Shown: piece after piece, positions 56,954 to 64,000 of the stretch
Layout of the letters: each line of letters starts with the position of its first letter
How positions within the stretch are numbered: the stretch's first letter is position 1
Source: Serripes groenlandicus
Taxonomy: Eukaryota > Mollusca > Bivalvia > Cardiida > Cardiidae
Assembly (NCBI GenBank): GCA_031761405.1
Contig: JASEVX010000008.1
Span: 45,181,341 to 45,245,340 of the forward strand
Reading direction: 5' to 3'
Length of the DNA: 64,000 nucleotides
Notes under the pieces: model-generated
Databases searched by the model: none
What the model saw: the letters and a program-made list of their open reading frames with translations, nothing else
Told to the model about the DNA's origin: nothing
Made by a program: the position numbers and the translations under genes

Positions 56954-56957
56954 TTAA

Positions 56958-58051
56958 ATGCTTTTTAATCGGATATATAATAAGGGATTTATTTTATGAA
57001 AATATGCCATTTCTGCATGTATCGAGCAGATGGATTATACTTATTGTTTGTGTGTTTTGTTTTTAAACATTCTATATATTCAAAAATAAGTTAAATAACA
57101 AAACAAACGCAAAACAAAAATAATCAGTTGCGATTGTTTACATTTGGGTCAATATAATATGATACGTGGGAATATAGTGAAATGTAATTTTGGATTAATT
57201 TAGCAATACCTTTTATATACTAAAAAAAGCAGATTGAACTTCGACACTGATCTATAATTTGTATAGCCTGCCATTATTAAAATAAAAATGTGTTTGATAA
57301 TCTTAACCTTGGAATTCTATAGATTGGAAGTTCGTTATCATATCTGAGTTTTCAAAGTTTGTGATTATCAAAAGCCTTACGCAAACTATATAACTTTACG
57401 CGAAATCCATCCTTCGGATTTTAATCATTTGTCGCTGCGCAGTCTAATCATTGTCTTATTTGTTATAGTTATTCATGTTATCAGTGCCTCAAATTGTACA
57501 TACATCTGGTTATATTTAAGTGAGGATAGAGCGGCGGTCAAGTCTACACAAATCAACCGTTAGGCATATGAGATCAGTGAAGACTCAGATCAGTCAGCGC
57601 ATCTGCACAGTTTGGTCTGGATGTGCACTGTTCGCCAATAAGTAATAGAAACTTTCATGAAATGTTGGTTAAAGCAGTATCTGTTTGGATCATTGGCATG
57701 AATTCGCAGTCTGGCTCCTAAAGCTTTAAAAGTTTAATATGTACTTAGAATTTGTGATCAAGTATCTGATTGGTCAGAAACAAATTCATTCTCGAAATTT
57801 ACCAATCAGAAGTCTTATTTGGAGCATGAATTTCATTTCTGAGCACAGAGAACGTTTTAAGAGTTTTATAGTTTCAGACGATGACTGGTCTTTCTCCACA
57901 CGTGTATTAATTATGTTAGGCTGGCTTTCCTGGAGCATTTTTATGAAAAAGAAACCGAGATCCTGACTAAGTGAAGATATCCAATTTTAGGACATGAATA
58001 AGGAATCTAGGGGGTATTCACTCTAGCATCTGTCTAAATAATATTTTTCTG
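56958..58051. other. Non-coding stretch
   Basis: No gene is recognised. Around 57540-57730 a GATCAGTCAGCGCATCTGCAC segment resembles part of 62570-62640, suggesting an unnamed repeat. Confidence 0.4.
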
Positions 58052-58055
58052 TTAA

Positions 58056-58266
58056 CTCTTTCAGCGCCGAATTGTTTAAAGTAGACTCTTCCATGTTCAA
58101 AATCGGGCGTCCCAATTGCCCAATTTCTTAAGAGTTCTGGAATATTTCGATCACTAAAATACAAACAATGCTTATGTTAGGTAAGACCAGCTCGTTATTA
58201 AGAGCTGACTCACCTGAATCTGTATCGTTTGCAAAAATCTCAATATTGCCATTGGCGCTGAAAGAG
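58056..58266. repeat. TTAA-2 MITE
   Basis: TTAA at 58052 and 58267; ends CTCTTTCAGCGCC and GGCGCTGAAAGAG. It shares its right TTAA with the following TTAA-1 element. Confidence 0.85.
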
Positions 58267-58270
58267 TTAA

Positions 58271-58492
58271 CCCTTTCCCTCATATAGACGCTTTCTGACG
58301 CCTCTGCAGCAGACGGCTTTTTGAAAACATAGTGACAAAAGAAGAAATTGCACAAAACGTGCAATTTCTTCTTTTGCCACAATGTTTTCCACTTTTTGTC
58401 ATAGGTTATCGATTCAATTATAGAGATTTTCTATTTGTTGACAAAATACGTTCAAAGTCGTCTGCTGCAGAATTGTCGTATGAAGGAAAGAG
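58271..58492. repeat. TTAA-1 MITE
   Basis: TTAA at 58267 and 58493. The start is CCCTTTCCCTCATATAGACG, the centre is a GAAGAAATTGCAC hairpin with a GT/AC-bearing variant loop, and the end is GTATGAAGGAAAGAG. Confidence 0.85.
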
Positions 58493-58945
58493 TTAAATTG
58501 TCGATCCGTAACAGAAAGGTTCAACTGTTTATCTGAAATAATAGTTGTGTGATTCGTCTGGTTTCAAAATATTTCAGAAAATACTGAATCATCTAGCAAT
58601 GTGGGATTGTAACATTTAAAAAATAGTTGAGAACATTGTGCAATATCTGAGAAATCACTCTTATTGAACAATTACTCCTTTTCACGCATTGTTTTCAAAT
58701 GTCATCTAGTACCAATGCGTTAAAAGTCGTCTGTATTGGGTAATGAACCAATATGAAATCAGTTATATTTCGTGTTCATATCTCTTATGTAATATACTTC
58801 ATACCTTAATAGTGAGTGACAGTTATATACTTTAGTTGACTTACATGTAATCGGTGATTCAGTGAATGACTACTACTACTACTACCATTTTCACAATGGT
58901 TGGACTTGTGAATGTATAGTTTAGATCCGTTACATTAAAGACAAC

Positions 58946-58966
58946 ATGGCGATCGCATCACCAAAG
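58946..58966 (+). CDS. Candidate first coding exon of the 63-kb gene
   Basis: ATGGCGATCGCATCACCAAAG (MAIASPK) is followed by the donor GTATGT at 58967. It is in phase 0 and so is the acceptor at 63380, so the two would join cleanly across a 4.4-kb intron. The ATG context AACATGGCG is good. The pairing is inference from phase and position only. Confidence 0.4.
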
Positions 58967-59354
58967 GTATGTATTTGTATTTTATTATTATTGTTTCTTG
59001 TTTAGTAAATGGTCAAAAGCATTTAAGCAACATGTTGCAGGGAAATCATAAATCAATAAATATGAGCCCTTTCTTTTTTGTTGTAATCACACTTTCAACT
59101 GTTTTCAAATTCAGTGCATATAACTGTGATGTCTGTCGATCCTGGGGTCGTGAAAGATCAGAAACGACTGATGAAAGAATCTAGCTCGACAAAAGGCATT
59201 TACCTTTATCAAATGATTAGAATTATCTTAAGTTCTCCAAAGTTTTACATCTAAATTAAAAATTGTACATTCCAATTGTCTTATGTCGGATTTTTTTCTT
59301 TATTTTTCCCCCGAAGCGGGGAGCCATAAAAATCACAAGTGCGGGAACTTCTCA

Positions 59355-59556
59355 GTAGATCGTTTACGCAGAAGTCGACTTTGACAACATCTAGGTAATA
59401 GTATGAAAAATTCTTTAAATGAAAGCGTCATTATTGAATAAAGTTGAAAATATTGTGACAAATGGAGACATTTCTTATTACACGCAATATATCCTTTTGC
59501 AACAAGGTTTTCAAAAGTCGTCTACTATAGATGCGTCAACATGTGAAGAATGTTAA
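59355..59556. repeat. TTAA-1 MITE, diverged
   Basis: Inner GCAGAAGTCGACTTTGACAA and AAAAGTCGTCTACTATAGATG remain; both termini are lost. Confidence 0.5.
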
Positions 59557-59627
59557 ACTGTCCACTTTTGTTGTATTACTTAACAATCTTGACCTGGTGC
59601 CGACCTTGTGTTAAATATGTGTTTTAG

Positions 59628-60052
59628 GTCACAATACACTAAATAAATTCCTTCTTTGTTTCCATGAAAAATACAACCCTCAATTGTCGCTCTTTCTAAG
59701 CGTTTCTCAGATAGAGTACCCTAAATAATTTGTAAGACAGAGTTACCTGTAGGCTTTAAACTAATCTAAAGAAAATCGGGTTGTCATGTATTATGCAAGA
59801 AAGAATTCATCCCTCGAAGATGTTAACCGTCATTTAGGACAAATCGGGCTGGGACGAAACTGGTTCTTCACATAATTCTACTTTCACACAAGGTCAACAT
59901 ACTAAAAAATGATTAAATCAAACAATTCCACAATGAATTTAAACTCAATGTCATATATATATAATTTGCATTCTGGGGAAGGTTTACGTTCCTTTCTACG
60001 CAAACAAAGGTTTTCGGCGTGGCGTCGGATTTAGTTGGCGTAATTTGACATA
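59628..60052 (+). repeat. Paralogous repeat copy 2
   Basis: Homologous to 51633-52077 with about 20 percent visible difference and no poly-G tract. Confidence 0.65.
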
Positions 60053-60409
60053 TTGCGTGCAATAATATTGTTTATCAAATATGTAATCTAAATGAAAGTA
60101 CACATATGATTTTAATTTAAATATTAGCAAGTGATAATAAAAATAAAATAAAAAGTGATAATAATTAGCAAGTGAATAAAAGGCACACGTTGGCATTTCT
60201 GAACAGTATAGGTTCAGATCGGTCTGTAGATGGGCTGCGTCTTATCAGAATCTACTCGAGTTGACAGAACCTTCTAACAACCTTGTGTAAGTAATATGTG
60301 AACCGTGTATATATTGTTATCAGACTGTGCGGCTGTATCGGCTGATCTGAACAAACACTGTTCAAAACAGCCAACTTGTATCTGTTCCTATGAAGAGGCC
60401 CATAGGATG

Positions 60410-60537
60410 AAAATATGCGTAAGATATTGAAAATATGCGTAAGATATTGAAAATATGCGTAAGATATTGAAAATATGCGTAATATATTGAACATTTGCCT
60501 AAGATATTGAAAATATGCGTAAGATATTGAAAATATG
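60410..60537. repeat. 20-bp tandem repeat
   Basis: About six units of GAAAATATGCGTAAGATATT. The minus-strand frames reading SISYAYFQYLTHIFNILRIF are repeat translations. Confidence 0.9.
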
Positions 60538-60589
60538 TTTTTTTAAAAAGGTAAGGATCTTTACTATTATAAAGTAATAAATCGATTTT

Positions 60590-61400
60590 CAAATGTAGCA
60601 AAAGTACGACGTTTGCCTTGTTTGTACAGTCATGCTACATGGAGGTGTCATTTATGGGTTTCCCTCATTATAAATTTACTCCGTAGATTTTGTTTATTTT
60701 ATTGTATCAAATCAACACATTTTAAAAATCTCCTGTTAAGGATTCTTAGGAAGATAACCTCTGTCTTAGAATGAGAATCTATGTTTTTACGAGGGAGAAG
60801 TTATGTTGTTAGGATAAGAACCTTTGTTTTTATGAGGAGAACATATGTTCTTACAAAGAGAACCTATTGTCTTTGGATGAGAACCTATGTTGTTAGAAAT
60901 ATAACCTTTATACGTAGCATGACAACCTATGTTTTAATATTTAAAATAATAATTCGATTTTCACATGTAGCATTTTCACATTTTCACATGCCTTGTTTGT
61001 ACAGTTAATATACATGTAGGTGTCATTCATGGGTCCCCTTCATTATAAATATACCCCGCAAAAATAACACTTCTTTTTTATTTTATTTCAGTAAATCAAT
61101 ACATTTTAAAATTCTCCCGTTAAGAATTCTTAGGAAGTAACCTCTGTCTGAGAACGAGAACCTATGTTTTTACGAAGAAAAGCTATGTTGTTAGGATCAG
61201 AACCCTGTGTTTTTATAAGAAGGACCTATGTTGTTACAAAGAAAACCTATTTTCTTAGAAAGAGAACATATGCTGTTGAGAACCTTTAATCGTAGAATGA
61301 AAACCAATGTTCTTAGGAAGAAACCCTATGTTTTTATTCATTGAAGATTATTTTCTCACGATGAGCACCTATAGTCTTCTCATTTATTCTTAGGATGAAA
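60590..61400 (+). repeat. 360-bp duplicated block with degenerate 20-bp repeats
   Basis: The blocks starting near 60590 and 60955 share GCCTTGTTTGTACAGT, GGTGTCATT, and TTCTTAGGAAG. Each runs into repeats of the type GAGAACCTATGTTCTTAGGA. Confidence 0.7.
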
Positions 61401-61659
61401 AACTATGCTACACGTATCTCTCGATTCACTGTTTTCGCGTAGAACCTAGGTTTGCGGTGCATGGCCTTAAGTAAGGACCTCACAAAAACAAAGTGGAGAT
61501 AGTAACGAGGACAAAGTCAGACCTTCGGAATTTTAATTGTTACGCCCAGTTGATATCGTCCGAGATAATCCTGCACTTCCACACAGTATGATCAGGATGT
61601 ACACGCGGTCTGTAAACATATGGAGAGCGGAAATTACTATAGTCTGATTACACATTTGC

Positions 61660-61722
61660 GCGCTAAATGACCTTACCTGTCGATGCGCCATAAAACAATA
61701 TACATTCATTCATTCATTCTGA
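61660..61722 (+). repeat. Family B SINE tail alone
   Basis: GCGCGCTAAATGACCTTACC, GTCGATGCGCCATAAAAC and CATTCATTCATTC match the tail of 32047-32275. Confidence 0.65.
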
Positions 61723-61871
61723 TTACACATGCCTGCATGTGCGTATCCAGGAATACGCACGTTCACCTGTGCGTATCATTCGTCAGTAAAGATAAAAATA
61801 AGAATGCATTCAGAGCTCTAGATAAGAAGCATTTTGCACGTTCTAAAATCCTTATTTTACCCTCTAACCAT

Positions 61872-61932
61872 ATGTTGTGGGTACTCAAAAGAATCGTCTC
61901 ATCGAGACGATTCTTTTGAGTACCCACAACAT
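61872..61932. repeat. Perfect 29-bp hairpin
   Basis: The arms ATGTTGTGGGTACTCAAAAG... (61872-61900) and their exact complement (61904-61932) are separated by ATC. Outer flanks continue imperfectly, so it is probably the centre of a palindromic MITE. Confidence 0.9.
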
Positions 61933-63109
61933 AGGGTTTAGATGGATAATATGTGAGATATTGTGGGTAAAAGAGCTGTATAATCCTCCTTATCTGGACC
62001 TCTGGCATTAAAAACTGAAGGCTGAGAGTTGTAAGGGTTGCTTTCGTCCGAAAATGGCAATAAATCAGCATTTGAATATAGCTAATTGGTGTGTTTGGTA
62101 TGACCAAAAAGACCAATTGACTTCACCATATTAAATATATTAAATATTCCCTGCGGAATATGATTGGAGCCCTACCACACCTGCGTGCATACTCGATTGT
62201 CATCGAGATACGCCCCTGGCCTGCAATGTTATCCTTCATGTTGTCAAATAATTAATCAATTCAAAACCTCCGAAGGTCGGTTTTTCGTATAGCACGGTCC
62301 ACAACACGCGGTGTATATATAGCTTTCTAATTTGTAAACCCTGTCTATATCAATATGGTTATCACCCAAACGTTAAATAGAAGAACACATAATCGCTCCA
62401 AGTAACAAGAGAAAAACAAATATGAGATGAAAGATAAATTAGCATTTCACACCGAAATTTTAATTAAAATGTAAATTAAGGATCCGTTTACTTAATATTT
62501 TTGCCACACCACATAGAAGGGAACATACACCGAAGCAATCTTCGTATAAATGGCGCTCTACAAAGGCGAACTGTTAAGCATTTGCGATCAGTGTAGATCA
62601 AGATCAGCCAGCGAATTCGTGCAGTCTGATCTGGTTCTGTATTTTCAACCAATTTGTCAAAAAATGATTCGAGAAACCGCTGCGTCTGGCCAAAGACCTA
62701 ATAAAACATTTGTCTTTGGTCTGGCTGATCTAGATATACAATGGTCGTAAATGCCTAACAGAGCGCCGCTCAAATATGAATGAGGTCCGAGGACAAAATG
62801 AAGTGTACGAGTTCAGAGTTCCAAATGAGCCAAACCATGACAAGAAATATGTTTTTGGCCTGGGGATTTAGCCCCTGGTCATAGTAGCAATACCATTTTT
62901 TCGGAGTTGCTGTTAGCACCAAACAACGCATGAGAAACTGCGCGAGAAAAATAAAATAGTTCATCATGGATTCAACAAATCTGCATTTAAAAGATTAGGA
63001 TCTCCCCCACAAAACCTCTGAAAAACAAAGTCACGCAAGAATAAAAGTGTGAGAAAAATATCGCCAGGAGCTTAGAATGATCAAGAGAGTTGAATGCTCG
63101 ACTCTATAT

Positions 63110-63355
63110 ATGAGCAGTTAAACGAGAAAACCAACAGTATGGACTCTGCGTAATGCATCGACCCAGATCAGCCTACGCAGTCCACGCAGGATAATCCGGG
63201 CCGACACATTTAGTATTAGGGGGATAGAGGTATAGAGTAATGATTCCTGAAACAGAAATTTACATGAGGCGAAGAATGTCTATCCGGGTAAGCCCGCGCG
63301 GGTTAATACTCTATGCAGAGTCCACAATGTTTGTTTTCTCGCGAGACGGCTCATA
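63110..63355. repeat. GAGCCG palindromic MITE next to an exon
   Basis: Ends are GAGCAGTTAAACGAGAAAAC and GTTTTCTCGCGAGACGGCTC. It ends about 25 bp before the exon acceptor at 63380. The upstream part of the long frame (63240-63380) is this MITE and should not be read as protein. Confidence 0.8.
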
Positions 63356-63380
63356 TATATTGTTTTTATATCCATTTCAG

Positions 63381-63955
63381 GTGTCTCTACATCTATATTT
63401 AAACAATCCACATGGACTATTGAGTGCAGTCATTCCTCATTATGACATCGATACACCTGATAGGTTACCTGCAAATGCCCCGAAAAAATACCCGGCACCA
63501 CTCCCGGGTATATCGGAAACGCCCAATGGACAAGGACCGATTAACGAGGTGCCAAAACTCCGGTTCAATTTTGATTATCAAGACGGGAAAAGTACAAATT
63601 CGACCATGAAATTTGGACACTTTTCACGAAAAACTGGCCCGAAAGAAGTTGCCCCCGAAAACGAATCGAATAGCATTCATCCGCGATGTAAATCCACCTC
63701 TGGTCAAAGTTGTGAATCGAATAACACAGGAGAAAGTAGTCCCAGACTTGGTTTTACTTGGTCTCTAAATGTAGACAAAGAAATACGACGTCGGAAGTTG
63801 ATCCAACCACGCCCCCCTCCTGCCGCCATTTTACAGAAGCTCGGTCGTTATAGAAACATAGAACCAGTTGGAATTGTTAAGATAAGGCGACCGGATTACC
63901 AGCACGCCCACGTGACTAGCTACCAAGTCCAGAAACTTGCATTGAATGACAAAGC
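63381..63955 (+). CDS. Coding exon of an unrecognised gene, continues past the window
   Basis: The exon lies between acceptor CCATTTCAG (ending 63380) and donor GTGAGT (63956), and encodes 191 codons plus two bases. The protein begins VSLHLYLNNPHGLLSAVIPH. It is rich in Pro, Ser, Asn and charged residues, has a Cys pair in CKSTSGQSC, and has a basic/proline stretch EIRRRKLIQPRPPPAAILQK near its end. No membrane segment or signal peptide is seen. Clean codon use over 575 bp without stops, in AT-rich DNA, and good splice sites support it. I do not recognise the family. It probably joins the 7-codon exon at 58946. Confidence 0.65.
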
Positions 63956-64000
63956 GTGAGTAATCGTTTTTCTACTGAATCACTTTCTATAATGGATACA

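Noticed and set aside
57739..57966. 75-codon frame with hydrophobic C-terminus
   Set aside because: Part of it (TGATTGGTCAGAAA against ACCAATCAGAAG) is palindromic repeat sequence; no splice context or homologue seen.
63240..63380. N-terminal extension MIPETEIYMRRRMS of the right-edge exon
   Set aside because: It lies inside a GAGCCG MITE whose other copies give the same kind of reading; the acceptor at 63380 marks the true exon start.

Overview
This is a repeat-dense, AT-rich stretch of animal nuclear DNA. It has spliceosomal introns, tRNA-derived SINEs, non-LTR retrotransposon and PIF/Harbinger remnants, many palindromic MITEs, minisatellites, and one 200-N assembly gap. No bacterial features (operons, Shine-Dalgarno sites, CRISPR) are present. 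The repeat style and the small Gly/Tyr-rich secreted-type genes suggest a lophotrochozoan, most likely a bivalve mollusc. That assignment is an inference and is not proven by any single sequence here.

The main genic content is a cluster of five paralogous small genes. Four are on the + strand (coding starts 5222, 13503, 23054, 43833) and one is on the - strand (38664). Each has a TATA promoter, a non-coding first exon ending in CAAG|GTAAG, a second exon encoding a signal peptide and a Gly/Tyr/Ser segment, and a phase-1 intron. The third exon encodes a Leu/Ile/Phe-rich membrane-type segment and a Thr/Ser tail ending LIGG. The spliced proteins are 84 to 91 residues. I recognise no named family. 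Genes 1 and 2 encode identical proteins and lie in a recent tandem duplication about 8.28 kb apart. Genes 3 and 4 are inverted relative to each other. Gene 5 is the most divergent and appears to have a 3' UTR intron filled by a minisatellite.

At the right edge, from 63381, lies the first large exon of an unrelated, unrecognised gene. A candidate 7-codon first exon at 58946 joins it in phase.

The rest is mobile DNA and its remains. Region 7.2-9.2 kb is a 2-kb Harbinger element with a frameshifted transposase. Region 9.4-11.85 kb is a 5'-truncated, internally deleted LINE. Region 14.9-21.1 kb is dense in SINEs and palindromic elements. Region 24.09-31.46 kb is bounded by TTAA and inverted 26-bp termini and looks like one large non-coding element. 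Region 32.4-35.7 kb holds a fold-back element, an insertion inside a SINE, a 46-bp minisatellite and a GC-rich palindrome. Region 36-37 kb holds a second LINE fragment. Region 40-41.7 kb holds minisatellites and the gap. Region 49.3-50 kb holds a second Harbinger transposase remnant. Region 53-62 kb is SINEs, MITEs and tandem repeats. At least three MITE families use TTAA targets, in the manner of piggyBac-type elements.
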